From Macrocybe gigantea (taxonomy: Eukaryota; Basidiomycota; Agaricomycetes; Agaricales; Callistosporiaceae), in NCBI GenBank assembly GCA_011319805.1, contig SJRY01000228.1, positions 372,001 through 436,000 on the forward strand: a stretch of 64,000 bases of DNA, given 5' to 3'. The position numbers and the translations under genes were made by a program. The notes under the pieces are model-generated. The model was not told the origin of the DNA. It searched no databases and saw nothing but the letters and a program-made list of their open reading frames with translations. Each line of letters starts with the position of its first letter. The stretch's first letter is position 1. Positions 48,401 to 60,600 of the stretch are shown here, piece by piece.

Positions 48401-50253
48401 CTTCGGTAAAGAGGCTCAGAGAACGGTCCTTGTCTTCCTCCCATGTGTGATAACTCGAACCCTCAGACTCTAGGGATGACCGTGACGAATTCGTCAGGGG
48501 CGAAAAGACTAGCGGAGGAATACCGAGGTTGAAGAGAGAAGAAGAATGGTTTTGTTTAGAAGAACGCTTAGCGCTGTTCTTCGACGAAAACCCGTTATCG
48601 GAGAAGGTTGGAGATGTCGGAGAGTTCGCCACATTTGCAGTAGGCGTCGCAGATCTCGGCGGTCGAGGTGGAGTGCTAAGATCAACCATCGACATCTTGG
48701 AGGAAGGTCTGTTTTCGACGACTTGGCCGGAATCCAAGCCGCTGCCAAGGTTCGATGGCATGCTTCCCACAGTTGGAGACTCCGGAAGCGCAGGCGATCG
48801 CAACGTCCGGGCGCCCGAGTGGTTGAGGCCCATCGCACCATGCACATCGGAACTGGCCATACCATCACTGTTCCAGCTCTCGTTCCTGCGGTGCCCCGAT
48901 GTTTGGTCCTTTGATTGCGTATTGATCGTCCAGACGATATTTGATGGTGTGCCTGGCCGTGACGACGACATAGCGATGGATTGGAAAGGCGGTCCCGCTA
49001 AAGGGGAAGCGGGCCGTCTTCGAGTAAGTAGCGTCGAGTTCGAAGGGCTGTCAAATTCGACGGCCGGCTCCCGTTTGCTGGCGTCGGGAGTGAACCGGCC
49101 ATTGGTGCTCCGGTTCAGGAAGAGAGGTGAAGTAGGCGTAGACGTAGGTGGTTTAGACGCCGAAGATGCCGAATCACGCCTCAGCAAGTTCGAAGCACTG
49201 CTTGATGGCGCATCAGCGGCGAACGTGGGAGCCAGCGGTGAAGTCGCGCGAGGCGTCGTGGAGTGCGACCTCTGATCCTCGAGGTCTAAGTCTCGAGGTG
49301 TCATAGGTCTGGGCATTCCCGGAATGTACCCAGGTAATATACGAGATGGGACAGGGGAAGCGCGACGGTCATCAGGGTTCGAAGCAATTTGCCTGTCCGA
49401 GGATATTGCCATTCCTGCTTCGAATACGGAAGACGTGTTGGAAGCAACAGAAGCTCTCTGTGCGGGTTGAGCACTGGAACTCATCGCAGCGGCAAAGAGA
49501 AGAAACACGCACCGTAATGTCCGTAGCACGATTGTCTTGTTCATGTTGTCCACGAGGGATAGGTGTGGACCTCGGCATAACAACTTCGTCGTCAGCTTCT
49601 TCCTCTATCTCTTTGATAGCCTGCTGCAGGGCCAGTGACATTCGTTTCGAGATACGGTACTCTGGACCATTATCGCCTTGCGATGTGGTCGATGACGCTT
49701 TCTCATTGGGACTCGACTGGACAGACGACGACAGTCCGCTGCCTTCCGGAGTGACTGGCCGCTGACCATCGGATGCAGAAGGTCGAAGGCTATTAGAGGA
49801 TTCTGTTGGGGTGAGGGAGAGGGTTTTGGAGTTCGTCCTACTGGAAGTGACGCTCCGAATGTAGCTATAATCGCGAAACCTCCCTGAACTGAAGAGGTTG
49901 TTGCTGTAGCGCTTGGCGGAACGGTTGCTGGGAGAAGGTGAAGAGGTGAGGGAGGAATTTAATGTGCTTGTGGACTGTATTGATTGCCGCAGAGATGGAT
50001 CGTCTCCGGCGCTGGGATCTTCTGATGATTTCGACGGAGGTCCTGAGCCTTTAAACTTGATGCCTCGCAGAGTCTCCAATAGCATGTCCTCTTCCTCCAG
50101 CGACACTTGGTTTGCTTCACCTCTCGCCCTTTGCTGCGCGAACTTGGTTCTCAATCCTTCCAACGAAAAAGGATCCCCAGAAGGCGAACGGAGAAGGGAG
50201 AACCGACGTGACAAACTGCGGTGATTAGAAAAACCGACTGTGAGATGCGACAT
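45468..50253 (-). CDS. Very large Ser/Pro-rich protein of unknown function (one frameshift)
   Basis: Not recognised. About 1,450-1,500 residues are encoded from 50253 to 45468 in roughly seven exons. Most of it is low-complexity Ser, Pro, Thr and Arg with many S-P and T-P sites, typical of a disordered phospho-scaffold. Ordered parts may be the N-terminus (D-P-F-S-L-E-G-L-R-T-K-F-A), K-K-S-D-F-V-A-I-Q-D-R-L, L-K-Q-L-F-D-A-A-N-N-L-G-L-D-Q-E-A-L, and the last 170 residues, which carry L-E-L-V-E-L-A-N-G-E-T-I-W-S-I-V. The frame breaks at 47911-47919 (runs GGG and GGGGG on the plus strand); one extra base joins two long open frames of about 500 codons each. No membrane segment was seen. Confidence 0.7.
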
Positions 50254-50917
50254 CCTTCTGGTCGCAGAATATGGGCGCTCACTCGGGCAAGATCAAGGAT
50301 GTTCGAAAGTCGTCTGAGAGAGGGAGTTGGAGAAGTGATTCTTGACCGTCTGGAGCGTCGACAAGTGAGTCCAGAGAGGGAGTTTGTCCGCTAGGCCTGG
50401 TCTCTGACTTTTTACTGAACCGAATACAAGGCACAATACATAAGAGTAATTTCTCAGGCTAAAAGTATGGGGCTACTTACCGAAACCGATGCATATCGGG
50501 TGCTAAGTCCCCTCGTTTTATACACGTTGAAGAGAAATTATTGTATGATAGCTACTTGGGAAACGACAGGCAACGTGGTAAACACGAGTTTGGCGTCCGG
50601 ATTTGGATGGTAGATCTTTGGAGGGCTGAGAAGCGAAATCAATCGAAGAGAACGTGCGCAAGGGCTCAGAAGACGCTTTCTGGCCGATATGATACGAGAG
50701 AGAGACGACGCGAGATAGCGATGAGTGGGGCGTTGAGGATGGATGATTTCCAGCAACTCGAGCTTCAGGTCGTCGACGCCACAACCGTTTTTGGACAAGG
50801 CGTTGATTCAATAGAAACAAATATCTCGCTATGCAATCAGGTACATATCATTCAAAAATCTGGGTATTGATACAACGCTGGGTAGGCTTTTTTGTACATC
50901 AGACGCGTAGCTATTTC
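50254..50917. other. Intergenic region between Ser-rich gene and E2 gene
   Basis: About 660 bp. A plus-strand ORF at 50541-50870 and a minus-strand one at 50518-50820 mirror each other, and neither shows a domain, so at most one could be real. It likely holds the promoter and 5' UTR of the Ser-rich gene and the 3' UTR of the E2 gene. Confidence 0.4.
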
Positions 50918-51849
50918 TTACATGGCATATCTAGTGAGGTCCAACGATCAAGGACATGGAATGGCACAATAGACTAAGCGTGACTGACCTTTTCGTGAAT
51001 TCCTTAGCAGTCGCCAAAAACTTGGGCTTATCGTTCTTCAAAAGCTACGGAGACATTCAGAAAATGCATCACTCACACAACAGGTGACGTACCGCGGCGA
51101 TGTCTGGCTCAAATGGGTCATCCTGGCTCGGATTATTTACTTTCTCCTGGATGATCGAAAGAACTGGAAGGTGTTATCATTCCCGAATGGCCTTAGGTGT
51201 TGTTAGCGAACGCACCCGTGGACAGCGTGATGGCAGGCTTCCACTTCAAAAATGGTAAGTCGAAACGCACAAGACAGGGGGTCTGATGACAGCACGCACT
51301 TCATCTCGGAGAATGGGAACACATATAGAACCTTCCTCGTTAATTCCGGGGTGATAAATTTTTGTCATGAAAGTAACCTTGAGACAAAAGCCTGGTTCAA
51401 GGAGACTAAATGTAGCATCTTTGGAGTGCCGTACTGAGGGAGCCTTGAAAGGAAAGTTGGCAGGTAGGGTCAGCTTGAAGTGAAAGGTGCCGCCCTTGTA
51501 TGGTGAATCTGACTTGGGTATATGAGACGCGGCATTCGGAGACAAGATAATGCAAACCTACCGAAGCCTTCAGGGAGCAATCCCACTCGAAGAGATTGTC
51601 CTCCTTGGGATGAACGGTAATTCCCTGTCGATCGCCAATTCAAAAGGCCTGCTACACGACGCACAAGGTGGCAAAAGATATTACATCGATCGGGTTTTTT
51701 GTGATATCACTCAATTCCTGGTCAAAGATACATCACGAAGCGCTTCACGAATCGGACGGTGATCAGGGAGCTACCTTTTGGATGCGACTTTGTGAAATCG
51801 TGAGGCTGTCTAGCGACGATCAAGGACGAACATACCGAACAGCCGTCAT
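50918..51849 (-). CDS. Ubiquitin-conjugating enzyme E2 with HPG instead of HPN
   Basis: A single-domain E2 of 148 residues in ten exons, read from 51849 to 50918. It opens M-T-A-V-R-R-I-Q-K-E-L and has F-P-F-K-A-P, then T-K-I-Y-H-P-G-I-N-E-E-G and the active Cys in G-S-I-C-V-P-I-L (residue 86). The W-K-P-A-I-T-L-S-T-V-L loop and a final K-E-F-T-K-R-Y-A-M helix follow. The usual His-Pro-Asn motif reads His-Pro-Gly; the Asn normally stabilises the transfer oxyanion. The second exon is only about 13 nt, and two acceptors end AAAG or GAAG. The E2 subclass is unsure. It is divergent from BRE2 over 99 bp. Confidence 0.85.
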
Positions 51850-51948
51850 TAGCGCGCTTCAATATCAGATTAGACGAGATGAAGGCAGAAAGGTGTTGGA
51901 TGCTGACAGTGCGGAAGAAGGAAGGCGGGCCGAGGTGGTTCAATTTGT

Positions 51949-53841
51949 ATGACTTTGTCACTTTCCAATTCCTCACCACCATCGGGCGCGACCACGATGC
52001 GTGTTGAAGACACGTCGCCACCTCGTGATACGGACACCCATACTGCGCAGCCGACTCTCATTGACACGACTCTGAACCATGTCGCCAACGGACAGCCGTC
52101 ATCTCATGGCAGGAAACGTAAACGAGCAACCGTTGCCGCCTCTTCTCCGGCACCCTCAGACGCAGGCAGCGCCTCAGGAGCCCCGAACCCCTCTGAGTAC
52201 GCCCGTGTTCTCCTGCGTCACGAAAACAAGCTGGGAATAACTGCATGCCGTCTACAGATTCATCTCATCCCGTGCCGACCTGTCCTCTCGGCCACGCCTG
52301 TCCATCTCCCGCGGTCCGATTTTCATACAGACCGCAGAGGGTTCTGATTACTTCAAGACAGATCTCGTCGGTGTGAACCGCATCGGTTTCAGATATGTGC
52401 CTGCTGGCATCAACCCCCCAGGCTACGCTCAGCCGTTTCGCACCATTGAGAGCAACCCGATCACCTATAGGGTCAGCTGGGAGGACCGCAGCCCATTCAT
52501 CAAGGTCACCAAAGACGGACTAGGCCTTGCTGGATCTAAAGGATTTAGAAGCGCACGATGCAATGCCCCCATGACGGAAGGAAAGTGGTACATGGAAGTG
52601 AAAATCTTACACGGAGGCGGGGAACGTGTCGCTGAGGACAGCAGACGCGATGGCAGCCATGTGAGGCTAGGCTGGGGCAGGAGAGAGGCGCCACTCAACG
52701 GTCCGGTTGGCCTGGATGGGTACAGTTACGGGTATCGCGACAAAACCGGGGACAAAGTGACGCTGTCCCGTCCAAAATCTTACGGAAAGCCCTTTGGCAC
52801 TGGGGATGTGATCGGCATGTACATATCTCTCCCTCAACGTTGTCTGCCCAACAAAAAAGACCCTCTCGATCCGGCACACATCAAACGGGAGCGAATCCCT
52901 ATTGACCTCAAAGGCCAGGAAGTATTTGAAATTCTTGAATATCCCCAGTCCAAGGAAATGGCCGCCCTCATGGACTATTCAACGAAAGTCACGAGTGCGG
53001 CCTCTCTGCCACTGACAGCCAAAAAACCTGCTGGTGGCAAGCTGCCAGAACGAGGGGGGCCATCAACAGCCACGAAAAGCAATGCTCCACAACTGCGGCC
53101 GTTGTCAATCCTTCAGGGTTCGCGAATCGCGTTCTTTGTGAACGGTGAAAGTCAAGGGATCGCGTTCCAAGACATTTATGACTATTTACAGCTACGGCAG
53201 ACAACGACCTCCCAAAAGGCGAAAGAGAAGAAACGGGCCAGAGGAGGTATCAAAGAGCACCGGGAGAACCCATTCAACGATGGATGGCTGGGCTACTACC
53301 CTTTCATATCTCTCTTCAATGATGCCTGTGTGCGGCTCAATCCAGGGCCGGACTTCGATTACCCCCTCCCCCAGATATAGATGCCTTGCTGGACGGAAGA
53401 ACAGACGAAGCGGCAAATACCGATGTCAAAGAACGCACATGGCGTCCTGCCTGCGAGAGATACGCTGAATTCATGGTGGAACAATGGGCCATGGACGCTC
53501 AAGAAGAAGAGGAAACGCGACTGGAGGTCGCTCAGTCAGCCGCCGCCGAGAGGGCCCAGGCAGAGAAGAGGGCCCAGCGTGCGAAGAAGCGACAGGAAGT
53601 CGAGGCCCGCAAACGCACGAAAGCTGCTGATCAAGTCGCCGCGGATGAGGATCGCTTTGGGCCTGCAGTTTCTGTGCTTCTCGCTCAAGGACAGCCAAGT
53701 CCTAGTCCCTTGAGACACGCCGCTACATACGATGCCGAAGAAGATATGATTGACAACAACGATTCCCCTGCTCCTACGTTCATTTCGAATGGCGACCCTC
53801 AGGGGGCCCAAGTGGTTATACAACTGACAACGCGGAAATAG
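51949..53841 (+). CDS. BRE2: COMPASS subunit Bre2/ASH2L, SPRY domain (one frameshift)
   Basis: Core subunit of the Set1/COMPASS H3K4 methyltransferase. Exons 51949-52196 and 52258-53841. The SPRY domain is clear: A-P-M-T-E-G-K-W-Y-M-E-V-K-I-L, H-V-R-L-G-W-G-R-R, G-Y-S-Y-G-Y-R-D-K-T-G, then S-R-I-A-F-F-V-N-G and G-Y-Y-P-F-I-S-L-F. A long insertion sits between the halves, as in fungal Bre2. The frame breaks in the C runs at 53362-53372; one more C gives Y-P-L-P-P-D-I-D-A-L-L and a CDS of 1833 nt, 610 residues, ending in a Lys/Arg/Glu-rich helix. Without that base the protein would stop right after the SPRY domain. Confidence 0.9.
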
Positions 53842-54256
53842 ACCGAGACAACGGTCAAGAGCAAGGTGGTTTACACGTGCAGGAGATATCACCAATGGAG
53901 TCTATACTACGTTCGCCTCGAGACGTAGATGTTACCGTGTAAATATCTCGTTATCGTGCGTTGCGATCGAGGTCTTTCCTTGCTGATTGGCATTGTCTGA
54001 TTCACAAGCAAGCCCAGCCTGAGCATTAGGAGACAACGAAATCAACATACTACACCTTCAGATGCGTCCTATTATCTTGTAACGATACACGGTTGTAGGC
54101 TTGCGACAAATACAGCTAGGCATACATACTCATTCAAGATTAGACCACTCGTGTCAGAAGAGCGTTTGGAGGGTATAATGCGAACGGTCTCAATAGCAAT
54201 CGCTTGAAGTCTGCTTCTTCGTTCTTGTCAAACTTTTACGCCACAGGAAAGGTCCT
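53842..54256. other. Convergent intergenic region BRE2 / PhoD-like
   Basis: About 415 bp of presumed 3' UTR sequence with no coding or repeat features that I recognise. Confidence 0.45.
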
Positions 54257-57200
54257 CTATTGGGTACTTCGAGACCAGCCCGGTGGTGGCACCGTAACGG
54301 GATAACTAAGCGTAGCAATGCGATAAGCCGAGAAGCTCCAGGAAGTTCGGAACGAAAAAGCACACCTGACTGTCTCGCCTAATCCTTTTTCTCTCTCGAC
54401 TCGCAAGTCAAAGATAAGTTCACCTGATCTTGGGTCCCGGTCGATTTGACACCAGTTCCGCCGGCCCATTATAAACTTTTGCTTCCGAGGGGATCCATTT
54501 GTCTCCGTTTGGAAGAGAGGAATCTACCGTTTTCAGTGTTTTCATTTTCGGCCCCCGAAGCATTGCATGGAAATATGCCCACCATGGTCTCATCTGTCTC
54601 TATGTGATGCAACGTTTTGTGTATCTTCGTCGCAAGCGAAGAAACCATCGCAATTACTCCTGCCGGACTATGAAAAGAGAGTAGAGTATCAGATAACCAC
54701 GGCGCAGAAGTTGAGCAGTCTTACGGTGGCGTATTCACAATGGCACCTTCAACCCCCGATTAGCAATCAGGTGCCTCTTCGGAATGACAGAGAGAATGGG
54801 CTTACTAGTCACAATGTTTAGCATGTAGCGGTAATCTGCTACTGGCTGAACTTCTAGCTTCTGTTTGCCCTTCAGGGTCTTTAGGACACCGACAGCACCA
54901 CAATGGACATCGCCGGATAAGAATGTGATTCGAAGATGTTGCATCTTGGCCACAAGTTGGAGTTGCTCGATTAACCAGTTTCGCTCTTTCTGTAGCCAGG
55001 GATACTAGTCGTCAAGATCATAGCCAGATGGAGTTGAGGACAGCATACTTTGTGATGTCTTGCGGTCCAGTGATCGTTCTACGCGTGATGATAAGTCTAG
55101 ACATGGACGCTGAGTCTCCCTAGACGTACAAGGTCATCCAGTAACTCTGCCTCAGCATTAAATTTGTTTACAAAGCCTGAAAGACCCATGGTCCCTGTTC
55201 TTCCAAGAGCAACAAAGGGATTCAACTTTGAGTCCAAAGCAGTCTCAAGGAAAACCATTCGGGGATACGCAATTGGGATCCCTAGTGATGACTTTCAGGT
55301 AATACATTGATGGTGGTCGGGGAAATTTTACCGAGTTGGACGATAAGATGCTCCACCGATGACGGAAGTTGCGATATTCGAGCAAATACTTTTTGATACT
55401 CCAATGCGCTACAGACTTGATCTTTCCTACGCTCGGCCCTTGAAAGCAAGTCAGTAGGGAGTGGCAAATCCAAAGGAGCGGAGAAAACCTCACCTACAGT
55501 CCATCATAAGAATGTAACACTGCGGGCCGAGGTATGATAGGAAAGAATGGGATGGACTTCGCACATAACGACCCTCTTCGCCAAAGATGACGGACCTATG
55601 CAAGTGTTGGCCAGGTGCATCGGATCTCCCATCAATATCATCTGATAGAAAATCCGTTCTATGTCAGAGAACGGTAAGGAGTATGGAGGGAGTTCCTAGA
55701 CTGTTTACCATTAATGAAGCATTGAAAAGCAGGAAAAAAAAATATCCTCTCTTCCCAATACTGTCATTTTAGTGTTAAATCAACAGGAAAGGACCGAACA
55801 CAAGCAAACATCGCTTACAACTGGAATATGGGTGACATTTGGAGGTCATCGGGGTCTAAGGGATGAGAATAAACCGTCAGAAAATTTCAATCTTGCCTCG
55901 AGCTGTTACTCACAACTCCCGTACCCATCAATCTAGAAAGTCAATGAGACAATGTACCGCGAGAAATCGAAGACAACTTACAATATCTAACAGTGTTCGA
56001 AAGCGCATGTTGAATGCATAAGATTAGGTATAGTGTATATCAGACGGACACTTGCCGTGATCATCTATGGAGACGATTATGGTTGTTATATAGATTTGAG
56101 TATCGACGAGGTGTAAGTATGCATACCACACATATTCAGCATCGGTCTAAGGATAGAGGGAGGGATATGAGATATGGGCATTATCAAAGCCTACGGAGAA
56201 AGGCACATACATGGAACAATTCGCTCGGGCGAAGGCACCGGTGCGGAACACCTGGCAGTAGTGATTGAAGTAATATCTATCTATGGCCGCCGCAATCTCT
56301 TTTTGAGAGGATAGGCTTTTTTCTCCTCGGGTTTGAGCTTGGTAACCCAGTCTTGCAATTCAGGCTCACGCATCATGCTGGTAGAAGGTCATGGGTTATC
56401 TGGTGTGACTAAATTGTAGACTTTAAAGGTACCAACCCGTCGCAGTACAACTGGTCACCTCCACCAACCAGGACATGAAACGGTCGTTCGGCGTGCTTGC
56501 TGAGAAGATCCATCCACACAGGATCATAACCTGATTGGAATCCCGGGCCTCGGAAGTCGTCTGGGTTGACGCCGGCCGAGAAACCATTGCACTGAGGAAA
56601 AAATCAATTATATGAGGCGCATGGGACTGAATGAAATGTAACACACAGAGTAGGCTGCCCATCTCATGTTCTCCAATCGGCCGGGAACGAAAAATTCAAG
56701 CTGTTGACCAGAATTGATAGAGTAAGTGACAGCCATTTCACGGGGACCTAGTGGTATTTCGATGAGGAAGCGCCAGAATGTGAAGGTGCTAGAAAACGAG
56801 AACAGTCCAGTCTTGCTTGACTCGAGACATAAACAAAGCTACATACCCTCCGAGACCAGCATACACCCAGATTTCCTGGCCAGGGACAATTTCCTTGCGC
56901 ATATTCGGACCCGGTGAACGAGAATTATTGCCATTCAAGGAATTGGACATTTTGGGGGATGTGGGAAAGACAGTAGAATAGGGATCAGCTGGGTGAGGTC
57001 CCAGGTCTATCGAGCGTGCGGTGAAGCGACTGTTAGAAAAAGTGCGTTTATCCGGATCCCAAGAATAGGTGAGAGTTGGGTGTGGATCGTAAATGGAGCC
57101 GGAGTCTGCAGTAACGATAAGCACCGCGCCGCGCCATATGCCGTGTTCATCCACGGTGTCGTAGCTTGTTTAAATATTGAGCAACACGAAATCTGTAGGA

Positions 57201-57667
57201 GCGGAAGGTGCGACATACCGGAGGAGGGGACCGACCATGAACTGCGCGTGAGGCATTGGATGAGAGGTAATAACTGACGGGGAGGAGGTGACGTACTTGC
57301 AGGTGCGGATTCATGCGCGCTACCCGCAATGCCTGAGACCGCTCTACCGCGGTCATGTGCGTGAGCTCGATAGGGGTGATTGAGGAGGACGAGGACTGCT
57401 GGCGGACATGGTTGTATGCGATGTTGTCCTTGGGTGGAATTGGAGGGGGTGGTGGCGTATGTGGGTGGGCCGGTGGTATACGGAAACCACCTATGAAATT
57501 TTCAGGCATAGGCCCGATGTCATCGACGCTGTCACGGCGGTCATCCGTCAGTCTGTAGCTGAGCCGTTGTTCCTGGTAGTACTCAGATGAGGCAATGACT
57601 ACAGATCCGGAGTATATGATGATACCTTGCGATCGCGACGCTGAGCATGCCATCCAGGATTATCCAT
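54257..57667 (-). CDS. PhoD-like metallophosphatase (one frameshift)
   Basis: Fungal protein with a PhoD-like metallophosphatase domain; substrate unknown. The start MDNPGWHAQRRDRK leads into a Pro-rich region, then S-Q-A-L-R-V-A-R-M-N-P and a beta-rich part. The active-site region H-V-L-V-G-G-G-D-Q-L-Y-C-D and the later F-L-S-G-D-V-H-C-G-A-V-G-V-L supply metal ligands. The C-terminus has R-R-N-W-C, G-E-L-I-F-D-L-R-V-E-R-E-K-G and P-P-P-G-W. Many short introns divide it, and the 55000-56400 part was not resolved exon by exon. The frame breaks at the T run 54477-54480; one extra base gives S-K-K-F-I-M-G-R-R-N-W. One acceptor ends GTTGAAG. Confidence 0.83.
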
Positions 57668-57815
57668 TGTGCGAACTGACGGAAGGAAGGAGGAGTAGTC
57701 TAACCTATATATTGGGCCGAGGCGAGTGATTGGCAGTGTTAATGCGGTGTTTGCACAGGTCGACGTCATGATCGAATTATCCAAAAGGAAATATTAGTCA
57801 TCCAGGTATTCATAA

Positions 57816-59769
57816 TCACCCGACATGCTCAACCACATTCGTCACGAGCTTTCCGTCCTTCACCACAGTGCGTAGCATCTCCGGTACAGCCTGTTCATCA
57901 AACACACCATCCTCCTCGCCATCTACCGGAAGACTGACATTGATCGCACTGCATTTCGCCGTCGTGATCTCTGCAGACAAACACTCTCTCGATAGGTAGA
58001 TCTGCCCCGAATCCGATGTGTCGATCTGGATCATTGGGGCGGACCTTATCACTTGGATCACAAATGATGGCGAGCGCGTCACAGAAATAGACGAGACAAC
58101 CGAGTATACAAGGATCGACACGTTCTGGCAATTCACTGCACCAAACAATATTTAGTCCACAGACTTGCTCATTCCGCTAGACTTACCGAGAGTCACCGCG
58201 TTGACTTTGCCCTTGATCACGACCGTCGTATGCCTGCATGAGTAGACATTCACAGACTGACTGATTTCTACGTTCTCCAATGTCAGTGCCGGCTCGTTCT
58301 CTTGGTATTCCTTCAAGGAAGCGTCAAGCCAGGCGAAACAAGAACAAGACATTGAAACGTACAATCATCCATTTGTTTCCCTCTAGTGCAAACTTTGGAG
58401 GCTTCTTTCCCGCCAGGGCTTGCGGTTTCGATGGTCTGACTGGCTTCTTGGCTGAGACCAATCGTTTTATTAGATATGATTATCACATCACCAAACATGT
58501 CCACGTTACCTCCGGACCCTGATGTAGTAGGCACGACGCTACTTGCGCGTAGAGCGGGATTCTTGTGTGTCATCTCACTCTTGTCAACCTTCCGCAGTCC
58601 TTTCGTGACTTCTTCGCCTCTATTCAACTGCTCGAAAACCGCAGCCACACCGCCAGCGGCCGGTGCAAGAGCCGCTGTCGGTGGCGGTGGTGGAGGTGGC
58701 GGAGGCGCTGCTGGTGCTGCATGATGAGCTTGGAAGGCGGTAACTGACACGCCCTATTTCTCAAGCCGATCAGGTATAAGAGACTACTTCTCCATGATGT
58801 ATGCTTACCTGAGCGTTCCACGCCAATCCTGTAGTGTGGTACTTGTTAACATATTTGCGCAATTCCTCTATGAGCCCAACATAAGCCTTGACCCATTCTA
58901 TGTGTTTCACATCCCTAAGGCAAACATTGAGTCCATCACGTTCCTTTGAGGTTCAAAGCTATAACTTACTTTGACTTGAACTCTTGCATCACTTTGTTGC
59001 CATAATACGTAACTGAATCCTTAATTTCCACAATATAGGCTCCCGGTCGGGCCTATGATCGTGGAATAAGGACATAATCTCTGTTTCCAGGTAGGCAACT
59101 CACATTGACCACCCAGCCCACGACGGGTCCGCCTTCCCCAATAATTGTCAAATGCGTAAACCAGTCTCTATCTCCTCGATTGGCTTCCTTGGCACGCGAG
59201 ATGGCCTCGATGTCGGTTTGCAAAGGAGTCAGAAGACGCTCAAACGTCGTTTGATCCGGTTTTTGGCAAGTAGCGCTAATGCGCAGCAGTTCCCGGAGAT
59301 CCTGGTACTGTTTTTCGACCAGACTGACCTGTCGGATGACACAGTCATAAGATGCACGAAATGCACGCCCAGGTGCACATAGATACACGTAGACAAGCAC
59401 AAGACTTACGATGTCGATCACGTTGCGTCCCGCGAAGGATGCCGTCAACTCGACGAAAGGTTTAAGCTTGGCATTGATGACGGTTTCATCGAATGCAGTC
59501 ACGCTTTCGGGGTCCTTAGCTGGGCCTGCAGATTGTGCCAGGGATTCTGCTGGTGGTGGTGGTGGTGGGGGCGGCGGCGGCGGCGGAGGGAGCGCTTGTC
59601 CGCCCTCCGTGGTAGCTCCGCGCGTAGCGCCAGCTGCACTGGTAACTGCTTGAGGACTTGGTTTGGACCCCGCATCCCGCTCGTACAGTTGAGCGACATC
59701 CTCAATCCGAGAGGTCGCGGCTTCAAGGCTGGATCGGCAATCAGATTTTGCAGATACGGGACACGACAT
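57816..59769 (-). CDS. SRV2: Adenylyl cyclase-associated protein (CAP/Srv2)
   Basis: Actin-monomer recycling factor that also binds adenylyl cyclase in fungi. The N-terminal R-x-E-A-A-T-S-R-I-E-D-V-like helix begins the cyclase-binding domain. Two polyproline tracts follow: 13 Pro near residue 65 (59540-59585) and 9 Pro further on (58677-58710), typical profilin and SH3 sites. A verprolin-like basic segment and the CARP beta-helix close it, with S-R-H-like repeats, N-V-S-I-L-V and the end V-V-K-D-G-K-L-V-T-N-V-V-E-H-V-G. Having a polyproline tract this near the N-terminus is unusual, as CAP normally has them centrally. About nine exons. Confidence 0.93.
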
Positions 59770-59947
59770 GGTGAAACTTTTACCGCTTGATGATTGTGGC
59801 TAGAGAATAAAGTCCTCCAGACATACTGAACAAGTGTTCGCGAAGTGACAACGCTGGAGACACGTTATTTTAGCCGACGAACAGTAGTTGCGGCTAGCAT
59901 TGTTTATATTTATTGATTCCTCAATGAGAGCCGGTACTGATTTACTG

Positions 59948-60600
59948 CTAACCATCGTCCTCTAACGAAATCGTCTCACTCTCGAATTTCTTCTCTGCTT
60001 TTTTCTTTGCCTTTTTCTTACGTTGTCTTTCCCTTTCGCGTTGCTTTGCTTTCAATACGTCGCCTTTCGACACGCCTGGGTTGTAGAGCTTGTCCAGCTG
60101 CCGTGACAACACCAAAAGCAGCCATTCATGAGCATCGGGACGTCGGATGTAATAGTGAGGGCCAAGCCCTTTACTCAACCTTTTCAATCAACAGCTTGCG
60201 AGCTTTCCGCCTGTTGAGGGCTAGAGACCGCGTTTCTTGACAAGAAACACGAATCCCGGTGGGCTTATGGAGGAGCTGAACGTTATTCTCCGTTTTGTTA
60301 ATGGATTGCCCGCCCTTAGGGACGCGTTGTTCAACAGTCTCTACATCTTTAATGTATCCTTGGCAACATACCGGTCCACTACCTCGAACGAAGGACTCTT
60401 CCAAATCTTCCTCCCGCAACTCGGGTATCACTCGTTCCTTGTGAGCCTTTTTGAGCGCGGAGAAATTGAGCCGTTGCGGAAGTCGAGTGGTATCATTGGG
60501 CGGAACGACACCTGTGAAAGAGCTGGGGGTCAGCTCGCCTGTTAGAACAGAACAAAATCTAGCAATAACAGACGCACGTCCGTTGCTGAGCCTTTTCTTT
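59948..60600 (-). CDS. Mitochondrial GGQ release-factor-like protein (MTRFR type), start unresolved
   Basis: Ribosome-rescue factor of the codon-independent class-I release factor family. The domain P-E-L-R-E-E-D-L-E-E-S-F-V-R-G-S-G-P joins G-G-Q-S-I-N-K-T across an intron, then H-K-P-T-G-I. The A-L-N-R-R-K-A-R-K-L-L helix leads to a long basic tail (R-K-K-K-A-K-K-K). Exons certain from the domain: about 60528-60372, 60314-60180 and 60097-59948. The frame stays open upstream through A-R-F-C-S-V-L-T-G, which looks like a mitochondrial presequence, but it meets a stop at about 60610 with no ATG before the domain. An upstream exon, non-AUG start or sequence error must be assumed. Confidence 0.8.

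Noticed and set aside
48529..49275. Long plus-strand ORF of 248 codons opposite the Ser-rich gene
   Set aside because: It mirrors a low-complexity coding region, has no domain or splice structure, and the minus-strand frame continues on both sides.
50541..50870. Possible extra plus-strand gene of 109 codons
   Set aside because: No domain, no continuing exon downstream, and it overlaps an equally long opposite-strand ORF.
50918..51005. Apparent frame error at the E2 C-terminus
   Set aside because: Re-reading the bases gives ACG-AAA-AG before the donor, so the final T-K-R-Y-A-M joins in phase.
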